Assembly: GCF_040939455.1 (NCBI RefSeq)
Contig: NC_134106.1
Coordinates: 83,645,001-83,709,000 of the forward strand
DNA: 64,000 nucleotides
Reading direction: 5' to 3'
Origin: Microcebus murinus
Lineage: Eukaryota; Chordata; Mammalia; Primates; Cheirogaleidae
Part shown: piece after piece, positions 1 to 10,938 of the stretch
How positions within the stretch are numbered: position 1 is the stretch's first letter
Layout of the letters: every line of letters starts with the position of its first letter
Program-made: the position numbers and the translations under genes
Notes under the pieces: generated by a model
What the model was told of the DNA's origin: nothing
The model's database searches: none
Seen by the model: only the letters and a program-made list of their open reading frames with translations

Positions 1-381
1 ATTCGCTCATCAAATATTTACTGAGTAGCACCCGCTCCCATTAGTCACCAGAGGCAAACAGACAGGAGAGAGAGAGAGCTGCCCTTAGACACTTACATCA
101 CCAGGAGGAAGGGGGGTGCTTAGGGAAGGGCACTAATAACTGGATTGCAGGAAGTGTGCTGGGGACACTGAGCACAGATGCCCTGCCGAGGCCCTAGCCG
201 AGTGCTTGCGGGCAGAGACCAGGTCAGCTGGAGGGGAGAGGCTCAGGAAGGTCCAAGCCCACCAGCAGGAGCTGGAGAGACAGAGCGCAACGGTGGGAAG
301 GGTTGGGGCTCCCGCGCACCCCACGCAGAGGAGCCCACGGTTCTGGGAGAGAATCGGGGCCCAGGGAAGCTCGGCGGGTAC
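1..381 (-). other. FHL2: FHL2 intron following the first coding exon (partial)
   Basis: This sequence lies downstream of the donor at 381-380. No second LIM-coding exon is present, so the rest of FHL2 lies left of the window. The segment is moderately GC-rich with no recognised repeat. Confidence 0.8.
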
Positions 382-537
382 CTTGCAGTCACAGCCGATG
401 GGCGTCCTGCACTCCTCACAGGTGTTGGCATAGAGGGTCTCAAAGCATGCCACGCAGTAGGGGCTCTCCTCCCTCAGGATGTACTTCTTGCCAAACAGAG
501 ATTCGTTGCAATGGTGGCAGTCAAAGCGCTCCGTCAT
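382..537 (-). CDS. FHL2: FHL2 first coding exon (four and a half LIM domains protein 2), partial gene
   Basis: This encodes residues 1-52 of FHL2, a LIM-only adaptor that shuttles between focal adhesions or sarcomeres and the nucleus and acts as a transcriptional cofactor. The reading frame starts MTERFDCHHC and ends PIGCDCK. The N-terminal half-LIM zinc finger is visible, with ligands Cys7, Cys10, Cys28 and Cys31. Cys40 and Cys43 are the first zinc ligands of LIM1, which continues in exons beyond the left window edge. Read on the minus strand, the exon ends CTGCAAG and meets a GTACC donor at 381-380, so the frame breaks cleanly after codon 52 (phase 0). The open frame beyond 382 is intron read-through, not protein. 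The ATG at 537-535 has an acceptable context (GCCAAAATGA). Compared with the human protein as I remember it, Ala30, Tyr36, Arg44 and Thr45 differ, none being a zinc ligand. Identification is firm; only this exon of the CDS is present. Confidence 0.96.
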
Positions 538-561
538 TTTGGCACCCGGCTTTTCAGCAAC
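538..561 (-). other. FHL2: FHL2 5'UTR portion of the first coding exon, with splice acceptor
   Basis: Directly upstream of the ATG the minus strand reads GTTGCTGAAAAGCC then GGGTGCCAAA. It is preceded by a pyrimidine-rich acceptor ending TTTTTGACAG, with the AG at 563-562. The exon therefore spans 382-561 with 24 nt of untranslated leader. Any upstream noncoding first exon of FHL2 would join here. Confidence 0.85.
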
Positions 562-563
562 CT

Positions 564-3305
564 GTCAAAAAGAAGAGCAAACCCAGGGACAGTGAGCGCT
601 CTCTAAGCGCCGTGCATGCAAAGGCATTAACTGTCCCGCTGTCTGTGTCATCTTTAGCCAAGAGGTGGCTGCTTCCTCTGGGGGAATAATTGAAACTCAC
701 CCATTAAATGGTCATAATTTTCAGTGATAACATTTTTCTTTTCATTAGGTGCTGCAGTTTTTCGTTTGAACGCATACCACGCCTTTAAAAGTGCAATTTA
801 CTGTTGATTGTCAGAAAAAGTGATCTCGATTTTGGATACGAGTAGGAGTTGGCGTCACAACCCCCATCTTGTCCTGTTTCGTATGCTTCAAACGTGTGAC
901 CGAGCTTTGCATCTTCCCTTTCTCCTTGCCCCCAAAATAGAAAGGCAGGCATAGAAACAATATGTCCATTTCTATAAAAAGATTTTCCATGAGCTCCCTT
1001 TTATGATTCATGAATTCAAATAGGCAGAAACCACAGTGGCAAAAGGGAGGGATAGCTGAGTTGGAAATCCGAAATTAGAGGCCAAGAGAGGATTACCCTT
1101 GACCTCGACATTGCATTGGGAAGAGCAATCTGATCTTGCACAGAATAACTGCCACTGTCCCTCAGGACAAGTCATTTCTCCCAGATGCAAAGATCACCCT
1201 GCAGCTGCCCAGGTACCCAGAGAGCAGGATAAAGGGAAAGGCTCATTCCCAAGAACAAGGATTAGCACAGTTGGAAATACAGTGTCTGCGGTCAACCGCT
1301 CTCTAGGCAACACCTCCAGCCTTTCAAAGAGGAACAAGGACAAGACTCCACGCCAAGCACACTGCATTTTTCCAGGGTGAGTATACAGTGTGCATGAGCA
1401 GCAAGGGACGGGCTCCTTCTCATAGGTCCACTCTATAAACACATGTTAGAACTATCCCAGAAAGAAAAAGGAATACTTGGGGTGGAGAAACACCTCCAGG
1501 GGCATTAAAAGCAGAGTCTATTTTCTTCAGACAATATTTAACTTGCCAAAAGTGAACAGTTTGATCAATTGCTGAGTAGGCACACTGGTTGGCTATGTAA
1601 CTCTGAGCAATGTTTCACAAACCCTAAGCAAACCTGGTTCAATTTTCAGTCATTTCAAACCACTTGAGAGTGAAATCCCAGAACCAGACCCTCTGATGCA
1701 AACAAAGTATTGCTGCCTGGCTTATGATTGCAGCAAATTTGTTAGTTTATTAATTGTACCCTTGTGTATACAAGGTCCTGACAACTGTTAAGCAAAGAAG
1801 GGAAGATCTCTCCAGCATCCATCCTTTTTTATTTCTGTGTTTACAGAATATTTTTCTTCCAAAAGCAATAAATATGCAGCTGGACACATGTGGCAAGATC
1901 CGTCTTTCTCAATCACTCTTCCTGGAGTTAAAGAAAACATTGTCTGGACATTCTTGTGATAACATCACAAGATGAGGCTCTTGAGCACTTGAATTATTAT
2001 TCTGAAACCCAACATATAAATATCCTCTGTCCGAGGTTCTCCCGGGTTGCAGCAGCTATGCTGGACGCAGATTCAATGCTTTCCTGTAATTCTTCAGTTA
2101 TTGGCCTTGAAAGTGGCTGTCGTTTATATCATCATAACTGTGAGCTGTCCTTTCCAACATCTATATTTTTCCCATAAAGGCTGCCATTTAGCTGTGGAAG
2201 AAGAGGCTTATTGCCTATTCTGTTCACGCAAACGTAACAATAATGATTTGGGAATTCAAAATAAGAACCATGAAAGGAGAGAGTACTATAAATCGTGGAA
2301 TTGTAAAAGCTAGAAACAACTGCCATTTATCTATCTATGACAATGTCCCCATTTTATGGATAGAAAAACTGAAGCCGCCCAAGCGTATTAGTGAAATAAG
2401 AGGATTCAAGTGGGCTTTCTCAATAGCGATCCAACTTAGAGAAAACAAACTTCAATCTAAATTGAAAGGTGGTTCCATGTGGATCTGGGCAAGCACCCAC
2501 CATGCTGGAGAAAGGAGACAGTCTACAGCCCGTGCCAGCAATCTCTACCGCTCCATGGCTGTGTTTGCAGCCGGTGAAAGGGTAACGACCATGATGCTCG
2601 TATACTTGGTGTATATGTTTTCCAGCTCCTCCAATACCACAGGGCTGGACAGAGAAACAACTAAGGGAGTAAACTCCGAGAAGAAGCAGGCTCCCTATCT
2701 GCTCAAAGTATGACTGAGGCTATCCTGTGACAAATGTCATCACTGGTACCAACTCCCCACCAGGAACAGTGTAACGGCCACGATCTGCTCAGTGGGTCCA
2801 ACCGAGAGGAGGCGCCTGGCCCTGTGTTCAGCTCCCATTTCTACAGAATTGTTTCTGACGAGGGTAAGGCCCTTTCTCACCTTCTTCCTTTATCTTCTCT
2901 AAAAGGTCACTACAGTTTTAATGATCAGCGGAACATTTCTGCTTCAACCAACAGGGCAGGGTGTAAAATGGGCGTCCATCCCTAATCAGGAATGCAGCAG
3001 GATGCACTGTATTTGAGAAGCCCCTCTTAAGGATTTCTAAAGAATTACATGAAGCACAAACCCCAAGAGTCTGAATTAAATAGTCCATAAGCAAGTGAGA
3101 AAGCTCAGAGCTTGCTTTCTATCTTAAAGTGTTTAAAACCAATTCTTCCTTTTATTACATGCTACCAAATAGAATATTCTTTTTTAAAAATGTGTGGAAT
3201 TATACTATCAATCTTAAGATTATTTTAATAGGAAAAATATATCTATTGTCCTACATTAGAAATCCCCTATAACTTGCAATCTTTTAGTCCTATAAAACAA
3301 TGATT
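564..3305 (-). other. FHL2: FHL2 5' intron, mostly unique sequence
   Basis: This is intronic sequence between the coding exon and the proximal noncoding exon. I see no convincing exon, RNA gene or repeat. Short open frames here lack homology I can recognise, codon bias or splice support. Confidence 0.55.
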
Positions 3306-3445
3306 ATTCATTCATTCATTCATTCATTCAAGAAACAGGGTTGAGCTGGACCTATGTGTCAGATGTCATGCAGGTGCTGGAGATACAAAGATGAATAAGA
3401 TACAGGCTCCTCCTCCCCAAAAAACTTGCAGTCAAGTGAGGAAAA
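3306..3445 (+). repeat. L2-like LINE 3' end with (ATTC)n
   Basis: A short ATTC tetranucleotide run (3306-3331) is followed by text typical of L2 tails: tgtgtcagatgtcatgcagg, a GCTGGAGATACAAAGATGAAT-like block, and 'cagtcaagtgaggaaaagag'. This is an old mammalian LINE fragment and the boundaries are approximate. Confidence 0.6.
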
Positions 3446-5940
3446 GAGATCTATACCGGAGAGATTGCCAAGCCCCAGGCCAAGGGCATGCTGGAGGCAC
3501 ACAGATACAGTACATGAGTAGAGGAGCCCCTGAGAGAGCAGGTGGGCCTCCTGGAGAGGTCACCTGTGTGGAAATGGGTCAGCCAGGTGACCCAGCAGAT
3601 CCATGGGCAGAGTGAGCCAAGCCAGGGCAATGAGCGGCAGGGTGGGGTGAGCAGACAGCCAGGAAGATGGAAGACCTGGTCTACGGCAAGGCAAGGGAGG
3701 GCCGGTGCCTGGTTCCTAGCTATGGACGTGCCCCACAGGCAGTGGGGGTGCCCAGGAGACCTCCTGCAGCTTGCATAGCCCCTGGAGACACAGGCAGCCC
3801 AGTGCAAGTCTACTGCACTGAAGCCTGGCTTTGCTATGCAAAACTTGGGGAGTGACCCCTAAAATTGTTCCCAGGGTGTCAGAGCCCACTTCTCAATCGT
3901 TCCTTCAAATAAAAGTGGGACATCTTGGTCCTCTAAGGGTTTTTTAAGCTAAGTGTGTACAATCTGCTTACCCTCTGAGAACTCCATATCCCTCCTGACA
4001 GATTATCAGTAATTGCTGTCCCTTGGCTGGTACACAGGAATGCTGAAAGGATTAGGCAACGGCATGCAGGGAGACACCTGCACATAAGGTGTGACCATAG
4101 CCGACTTGTTTTTTCACTGAATCAAATCTAATTACAGTGTCCTGGAGTGCTCACTCTTTACCAGGGTTAAATCATGCTCTGATGTCATTCCTCCTTTGGC
4201 TCTGAACAACCAGGATATTTGAAAAAGCTGGATCTTAGGGTACAGGCTTGACTCCAGACCAGGCGAACTGCGCTGGCTGAAGCAGGTACCAGGTGTAGCT
4301 CGCAGGCCTGGGGACAGTTCGGAGAACACTTTGATCTCTGAGTCATTCGTCAGCCCCGCTTGAGTCATATGTGAGGACAGAGGTTCAGAGAGCCAGGGCA
4401 CAGAATGCTCGGGGCTCGACGACTACAACAGTGATAATAATTTTAAAAGTTCACAGGTTTAGAAATGTGGTTTATTTTTAAATTTCAGATTTAAAAACTG
4501 TAAAACAAAGTTTGAGTCTGGGAAATGTCAGAGCTAGAGAAATATAAAAAAAGAGAGAGAGAGAGAAGGAAAACAAAAAGAGTAAAGGGAATTGAAAAAG
4601 GGTAGAGATGGGAGAGAGAAAGGAAGAAGGAGGGAAAATGAGGCAGAAGAGAGGCCAGGACACTAAGCCAGGTGCTCACAAATTTTTTTTTTTTTTACTA
4701 GAAAGATTTCTTGAGAACCCAGGGAGGAGGCTGGCCTAGAGGATTGCCTTCCTTGGCATGCTGGTTCAGGCCTTAGAGATCCGGGAGCTTGGCCCATCCT
4801 TCCAGGCAAGGCCTAGCAGGCTAGATTTGCCTCGGAAGTCTATGCTAACATCCTTCTCGATGCTTGTTTTACTCGACTACCTACTTAGATCTGACCCCAA
4901 AGGGCCCATTTCTCCTCCCCATCCAAGCCCCATAATGCTTCTCTGGATCGACCCTGCTTTATGAGACTCCTCTATTGCAGTCATTTCCTAAAGAGAAACA
5001 TGTGAACGTCCCCCAGACCTTCCTAAATCACACAAAGAAGCTGCTTCAGTAAGTCAGACCCTAGACAGAGCCATGCAGACAGAGCTTTAAATGCCACCAG
5101 GGACCAGAGTGGGAAATTCCATTGCTAATCAACAATCGACCAAAGCTTTTCACAGGCAATTTTTGGAAATACATTATAAAAATGCTATGCTTTCATGACA
5201 CCGCATCGCACTGTGCATGCCTGTATCCCTCACCTACGGTAAGCACTGGGAGGTGGGTGCTATGTGTCACGGAGACCTCACCAGCAGGTAACACATACAG
5301 GGACAGGGCTCCGTGCATACTTACAGAATGAATGAACAAATGAATGGACGCACGGATGAACACAAACATCCCAGAGTACAAACATGTGGGCAAAAGCCAA
5401 GCATGAAAATGAGGAACGTATCATGTGAACAATCCACTCTGCATAGCAGACCTAAAATGTGATGTGGTTTGGCATCTGATGCCATTAACATTTCTAATGT
5501 AACAGATGCTGAGCTTCCATCCCTGCCCTGTCCCTCCTTCCAGATAAGCTGCTGCTTCACTCCAAGCCCATATGAACCCACACAAACATACAGCTGTACA
5601 GCACAGGATGAGGTGCAGAAGCAAAAAGCTGGCCAGGAGGCATTCCCACTCTGGGAAGAACATATAAATTCCCAGCACAGGCTCCAGGTACCAGTGGAGG
5701 GCCCTGGATGTTCTTCTATACATACACGCTGTGCCTCCACCCTAAGGCATGGGACTATCACACCCGGAAATGCCCTGCACCAGTTTGCCTTCCTATGGAT
5801 GTTAGTAGAACTACACCCAGACAGGGCTCACCCCAACACTCTTTGCATTAGTCTAGCTAAATTGTTTCTTTTAAATAGAAATTCTGGTGAAAGGAAGAGG
5901 AACATCAGTTCAAGGGAAATAGCTATTTTAAAAAATAGAA
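3446..5940 (-). other. FHL2: FHL2 5' intron, unique sequence
   Basis: No gene is seen. It contains a purine-rich tract at about 4540-4660 (GA and GGAGAAGGAGG runs) and a T run at 4683-4696. Neither is part of a recognisable element. Confidence 0.5.
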
Positions 5941-5943
5941 TAA

Positions 5944-6112
5944 TGGAGCCAGGAGCAGTGGCCCATGCCTGTAGTCCCAGCTACTTTCGAGGTTGAGGCA
6001 GAAGGATCGCTTGAGACCAGGAGTTCTAGGCTGCAGTGTGCCATTATCACACCTGTGTGCAGCCACTGCACTCCAGCCTGGGCAACATAGTGAGACCCCT
6101 ATCTCTTAAAAA
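5944..6112 (+). repeat. FLAM_A-type free left Alu monomer
   Basis: This is a single 7SL-derived monomer: a degraded GCCAGGAGCAGTGG box, then cctgtagtcccagctact, ggatcgcttgag, and 'gccactgcactccagcctgg', ending in an A-rich tail. Just before gccactgcact it keeps a CACCTGTGTGCA stretch corresponding to the 7SL segment lost from later Alus, which points to FLAM_A or an older monomer. Confidence 0.75.
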
Positions 6113-7540
6113 AATAATGTATCTGGAATCCATTTGAAATCTACTTTTAGATTTTAGATCGCTGAATTGCAAACAATTTTAGATTATAAAGTGTAAGACT
6201 GACTATGCTCACCATTATATAATATGTCTGTGGATTAGTTTAATGAGCCTTTATTGAGTGTATCTACAGGCAGGTGTTAGGGGTATATGATAATTTGCTA
6301 CATAAACTGGTAAGTTCCAAAACCTAAAAAAAAGTTTTGATTGGTCTGTAATAGTTTTCTGTAAGACAATGTTTAAATATGGTAACTAACCTGCTTTCTT
6401 CTGAATTATCCTTTGCATACTGAAGAATGAAAAGAAACAGGAAAACAATAAATGTCAAACTTCTAATCTGACCTCCATGAATTCAAGAAGAGTTAGACTT
6501 GTTCTAATGTCCTTTGGACTTTCTAGTGGAGCCAACAAGAATACATTGAGCAACCACAATTTTCTGAGTACTGCATTAGGCAACAGGGAAGCCGAGAGAA
6601 AATACACCGATTCCAGTGAAGTTCCAGTCCAGTTCTAGCTCCAATTAGTCGATATCTCCTTTAAGATCCTATCTTATCACTTAGTCACAAAACATGTCAG
6701 TTCTGTGGATGCAAGATAAGCTTGTCAGGCAGGCTGGAATGGTGGAAGGCCTCAGGTCCCCTCACCAGTGTGGGGACAAGGGACAGTCCAGCCTACAGCT
6801 CCACCACTGCCTTCCTAGGAAGGCATGAGTGAGTGAGAGATGCTTTCTGCTTCTGCGCCTACAAAACGAAAGCCACCTGCTCTCATGGATGCATGAGATG
6901 GTCTCCTCCCATCTCCAAAGTGCAGCTTGACGTCTGCTCTCCTGTCATCCATCCCCTATGACCCCACTCCATCCTTTTCCTTTGGCGCCCAGCAACTTCC
7001 ATGAACAACTGGCTTCCTCATTCTCATTTCTGTCCTGCTCCGTTGTGGCATTTCTCCAGCACACCGCATCAGGATTCTGTCAGACAGGCTTGCACACCTC
7101 CTTCTCCTTCCTTTTTTGACTGCCTACTTCCTACTGATTCCGAAGGTTGTACCATCCAACACAGACCAGACAGCTCTATTTTCTTTTTGACTGAAAACCT
7201 CCATATATACATGATTCGAGGGCAGCCTGACTCTATTTACCTGTAAACACAGGGCAGCTGCTTCTCTTATTGTCACAGCCTAATCTGGACAGTAAAGGTA
7301 TGCATGACAAAGCCTGGGGACGGGTGTGAGGCAGGTGGTATCGGAGTTCAGACCAGGACTGAGGCCACCCACAAGAAGTGGACTGGTGCTGGGAGACCAG
7401 ATGCTGCCCCAGACCTCGAGTTACATCTCCACACAGAGAGCCACATTTTACAGCAGAAGGAAAAACAAGGCTCCCAGGAGCAGAGAGTGAATCTTAAACA
7501 AAAGGAGAATGAGAGCTAATGGGGAGAGTTTTTAAGCAAA
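6113..7540 (-). other. FHL2: FHL2 5' intron, unique sequence
   Basis: Intronic sequence without a recognised exon or clear repeat. Confidence 0.45.
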
Positions 7541-8003
7541 TGTTATGGGGTTCTCCAGAGAAACAGACCCAATAGGAGATGCATGTACATAAAGAGACTC
7601 ATTACAAGGATTTGGCTCATGCAATTATGAGAGCTGAAAAGTCCCAAGATCTGCAGGTGGCATCCTGGGGACCCAGGAGAGCTGATGGTGTGGCACAAGC
7701 CCCAGTCTGAAAGTCAGCAGACTAAACAGACTGAAGAACGGCTCATGTTTCAGGCTTAGTGCAAAGAACCAATGTCCCAGCCCTGCAGCCAGTCCTCTTA
7801 TTCAGCCTTTGTGTTCAATTCAGGCCTTCAGTTGATTAGATGAGGACCCATCTTAGGGAGGGCAGTCTGCTCTATTCAGTCAACAGATTCAGACATTAAT
7901 CTCATCCAGAAACACCCTCACAGACACACCCAGAATCATGTTTGACCCAATGTCTGGGCGATGCCTGGCCCAGGCAAGTTGGCACATAAAATTAACCTTC
8001 ACG
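7541..8003 (-). repeat. LTR-like interspersed repeat, copy 1 of 3 in the window
   Basis: The minus strand starts near TGAAGGTTAATTTTATGTGC and ends near TTCTCTGGAGAACC. It carries recognisable internal blocks (ggcccaggcatcgcccagac-like, aatgtctgaatctg, cttataatgag-like). The same family occurs at 23383-24340 and 57508-57990. The TG...CA-like ends and length of about 480 bp suggest an LTR. I do not recall the family name. Confidence 0.65.
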
Positions 8004-8325
8004 GGGCTAAAGCTGAAATCCATAATCCACAGAGGAAATTCACTTGACTCACCCCATAGTCAAAATGCCAACCTTGTCTCCTGGAAGACTTGGCTCTCAG
8101 TCACTGGAGAAAGCACACACATTTTGTACAAGATGGTCACCTTGAGGAACTGGCCTCTCACTATAAGGCCACCTGAAATGGATCCTTGATAAATGGGGCT
8201 TTGATAAAATGCTCATAATAAAACTACACAGAGGTATCCAATGTCTACTATTAATATTTTTGTTCACCCAAGTTCAAGGAACTTTGTACCTTACAATACC
8301 TGAGTCAGAGAGCAGCTTACCTACT
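8004..8325 (-). other. FHL2: FHL2 5' intron, unique sequence
   Basis: No gene, RNA or recognisable repeat seen. Confidence 0.4.
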
Positions 8326-8329
8326 GTGG

Positions 8330-8430
8330 CCCCTTGCTGACAAATGAGGTGGCCTGAGTCACAGAAGCTGGGTAACTGGCCCTTGGTGCAAGATAGGAGT
8401 AGAACCCAAGCCTCCTGGTACCTAGTTTAA
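8330..8430 (+). repeat. MIR fragment (3' part)
   Basis: The stretch 'tgacaaatgaggtggcctga', the following ggtaactggccc and 'gtagaacccaagcctcctgg' match the 3' half of MIR. Confidence 0.5.
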
Positions 8431-8554
8431 TTTTTTTCAATATCCTACAGGGCGTTTTTGTCTGCAATTTAAATAGCTTTCAGTACCGGAAGTGGCTTTA
8501 CAAGCAATCCTGAGTCAAAATATGCAGCATTAAGGCCTCGTTGAAATATTTGGG

Positions 8555-8700
8555 TGTGCCCCAGTAGTTTAGCGGTTTGAACTCAGGCTCTCAAGTTAAG
8601 CTGTCTGAGGTTAGATCTCAGGGCCACTATTTACCAGCTGGGAAATCTTGAGCAAAAGTTACTTTGATCTCTCCTTGCTTCAGTTTCTTTGTCTGCAAAA
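8555..8700 (+). repeat. MIR SINE (5' part and core)
   Basis: It has a tRNA-like head (agtttagcggtttgaactca ggctc), followed by gccactatttaccagctggg, cttgagcaaaagttactttg and tcagtttctttgtctg, in the order expected for MIR. It is not an independent tRNA gene because no cloverleaf can be closed. Confidence 0.7.
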
Positions 8701-8764
8701 AGGGGCTATCACATATGGATACACTGCTTATGAAGTGCAGGCATTGTAACAACCCTGCAATAAA

Positions 8765-8868
8765 GGCAACATCATTGTCCCTGTTTCCCTGTGGAGGAAA
8801 CTGAGGCACCAACAGGTTAGGTGAGTTGGCCAAAGTTGCCCAGGCTGAGGGACCCGGGTGTGAATTTA
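8765..8868 (+). repeat. MIR SINE fragment (3' part)
   Basis: The text tgtttccctgtggaggaaac, tgaggcaccaacaggttagg and 'gttgcccaggctgagggacc' is typical of the MIR 3' half. It may belong to the same insertion as the 5' MIR just upstream, with divergence between them. Confidence 0.6.
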
Positions 8869-9100
8869 AGCAGGCTAGATGCAGTCTCTATGCATCCTCA
8901 CACCTATCACACTGACCTGTGGCGCATCTGTGAGATGGTGAACTAAAATGAGACTGAACCCAAGTGCCCGGACCAGTGCCTGATCTGATGTAAGCCCAAA
9001 GTTGGCCCTTATCAGTATGTTGCCATGCCGATGCATTTCAAAGCACCGCAGGATAACAAACACTGTGGGAGCCCAATTCTATATATTAATTGATGATCTT

Positions 9101-9426
9101 GGCCAGGCCTGGCAGCTCATGCCTGTGATCCTAGCACTCTGGGAGGCTGAAGTGGGAGGATCACTCAAGGTCAGGAGTTCGAAACCAGCCTAAGCAAGAG
9201 TGAGACCCCCGTCTGTCTCTACTAAAAATAGAAAGAAATTAATTGGCCAACTAAAAATATATAGAAAAAATTAGCCGGGCATGGTGGGCATGCCTGTAGT
9301 CCCAGCTACTCGGGAGGCTGAGGCAGAAGGATCGCTTAAGCTCAGGAGTTGGAGGTTGCTGTGAGCTAGGCTGATGCCATGGCACTCTAGCCTGGGTAAC
9401 AGAGTGAAACTGTTTCAAAAAAAAAA
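9101..9426 (+). mobile_element. Lemur-type dimeric Alu SINE
   Basis: Both monomers are present and joined by the strepsirrhine linker (aaatagaaagaaattaattg, then a TA-rich run). It ends in a poly(A) tail. A direct repeat AATTGATGATCTT flanks it (9088-9100 and 9426-9438), proving retroposition into the intron. Confidence 0.92.
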
Positions 9427-9439
9427 ATTGATGATCTTT

Positions 9440-10015
9440 ACAAATTTGGGGTGAGCTAACTCTGAAAAACAAGTAAAAATGTTATATAAAAGCACAATCA
9501 AATGTTCTTCGAGTTGGTTTTCCTGATATTTAATTATTAGCCTAGGAATTCCTGTATTTCTACGAATTCCCGCAAATATTTTTTGGTCTAAGTCATGTTC
9601 AGGATACCACAAAGCCTCCTCCCTCTAATACAGTATTATAAAACACTCGCTAGCAGAATTAACACCAAAAATATGCGATGTATTTGGAGTTGTGCTCTGA
9701 AGGCAGTTCTGATTCTCAGCCTGAATTGTGATTCATTACCTTCCAAAACATGAGCAAGGAAGTGAGTGGCAGCTACACATTTCATCAAACCGGCAGAGGC
9801 TAGTGCCAGTGAAAATCTGAGTAGGGATTTGAAAGTAAATATGCTTGGTTCTTTATTTAAAATCAGAAAAAAAATTCAACATTTTCTTTCCTTAGTTTTA
9901 GGTATGCTGAGAATCACAGGAGTGCAACTTAAGAAAAATTAGAATCCATTTAAAACAGGCCATTAAAAAAAATCTGGTTGTTCATTCAGTTTTTTACTTT
10001 CTGCACGAGTCAAGG
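9440..10015 (-). other. FHL2: FHL2 5' intron, unique sequence
   Basis: AT-rich intronic sequence leading into the CpG island. No gene or repeat recognised. Confidence 0.4.
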
Positions 10016-10350
10016 CTCGAGGCCACACTGCAGGCTCCACTTCTCTTTACTGAGGAGAGAGAGCTTGGACACCTCCGCCAGACCAGATGCCAGGACAACC
10101 CTCTGGGGAGCCAGGCTGGCGGGAGAGGGGACACAGCGGTCACCTCCTCGCAGCCCTCAGGCTTGGACCCTCCTCTGCTCCGGGGCTCGTCCATAGGGGG
10201 CAGCCCCTCCCTGCCCGGCGGTGACCCCCTTGCTGAGCAGGAGATCTGCGATCCTCCCTCCGAGGATAAGTCGGTGGGTTCCTCTAGCCTCCCGTCCCCC
10301 CCCCTACCCCCAGTCTTCCCCTCTCCCCAGTCTTCCCCTCCACAGTTCGG

Positions 10351-10700
10351 CTCCCCTCTCTCCGGGTCCCCCTTTCACAGGCTCCCCTCTCTCCGGGTCC
10401 CCCTTTCACAGGCTCCCCTCTCTCCGGGTCCCCCGCACCGGCTCCCCTCTCTCCGGGTCCCCCTGCACCGGCTCCCCTCTCTCCGGGTCCCCCTGCACCG
10501 GCTCCCCTCTCTCCGGGTCCCCCCGCACCGGCTCCCCTCTCTCCGGGTCCCCCGCACCGGCTCCCCTCTCTCCGGGTCCCCCGCACCGGCTCCCCTCTCT
10601 CCGGGTCCCCCCGCACCGGCTCCCCTCTCTCCGGGTCCCCTGCACCGGCTCCCCTCTCTCCGGGTCCCCCTGCACCGGCTCCCCTCTCTCCGGGTCTCCC
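10351..10700. repeat. GC-rich minisatellite, 12 units of 29-31 bp
   Basis: Twelve consecutive units begin with CTCCCCTCTCTCCGGGTCCC at 10351, 10382, 10413, 10442, 10472, 10502, 10532, 10561, 10590, 10620, 10649 and 10679. The first two carry a TTTCACAGG spacer and the rest a TGCACCGG or CGCACCGG spacer. Length varies through the C run. Near-30-bp periodicity keeps frames open on both strands, so the long proline/serine-rich frames across it are artefacts. On the FHL2 transcript strand it is G-rich and lies just inside the intron, about 120 bp past the proximal exon donor. Confidence 0.95.
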
Positions 10701-10819
10701 CAAGGACTCAGCTGCGCTCTGCCGGGTCTCTCAGCCGCGGCTCGGCTCCCCTCCCCTGCCCACTCGCGGGTGAGCCTCCCAGTCCCCTGCCCTGGGCCGC
10801 ACGGGGTGCAGGTACTCAC

Positions 10820-10905
10820 GGCGGGGCAGCGGGCTGGCGGTCGCGGGGCGGCTGGTGGCGGCGGCTCCGCAGCCGGCGAGTGGAGCCCGGCGGCTCCCGC
10901 CCTCG
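10820..10905 (-). other. FHL2: Proposed FHL2 proximal noncoding first exon
   Basis: The minus strand reads GCTGCCCCGCC followed by a strong donor GTGAGTACC (10819-10811). The sequence before it is GC-rich with no ATG and lies 25-110 bp downstream of a CArG/TATA-like box, so it fits a 5' untranslated first exon. The donor is well supported. The 5' end is only estimated from the distance to the CArG box. It would splice over about 10 kb to the acceptor at 562-563. FHL2 is known to have alternative noncoding first exons. Confidence 0.7.
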
Positions 10906-10928
10906 AGAACCCCCGCCGTGTCATTTGA

Positions 10929-10938
10929 CCATATAAGG
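10929..10938 (-). promoter_or_regulatory. FHL2: Perfect CArG box (SRF site) at proximal FHL2 promoter
   Basis: The plus strand reads CCATATAAGG and the minus strand CCTTATATGG, an exact CC(A/T)6GG match and one of the canonical SRF-binding forms. It sits roughly 30 bp upstream of the expected start of the proximal exon and may also supply the AT-rich TATA-like element. FHL2 is an established SRF target, so a functional site here is likely. Confidence 0.8.

Noticed and set aside
133..381. Continuation of the FHL2 frame beyond residue 52
   Set aside because: It follows a consensus GT donor and no longer reads as LIM sequence, so it is intron read-through.
5469..5996. 175-codon plus-strand frame
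   Set aside because: No recognisable domain, and it runs into the FLAM monomer at its end.
8555..8600. tRNA-like sequence
   Set aside because: It is the tRNA-derived head of a MIR SINE. No complete cloverleaf.
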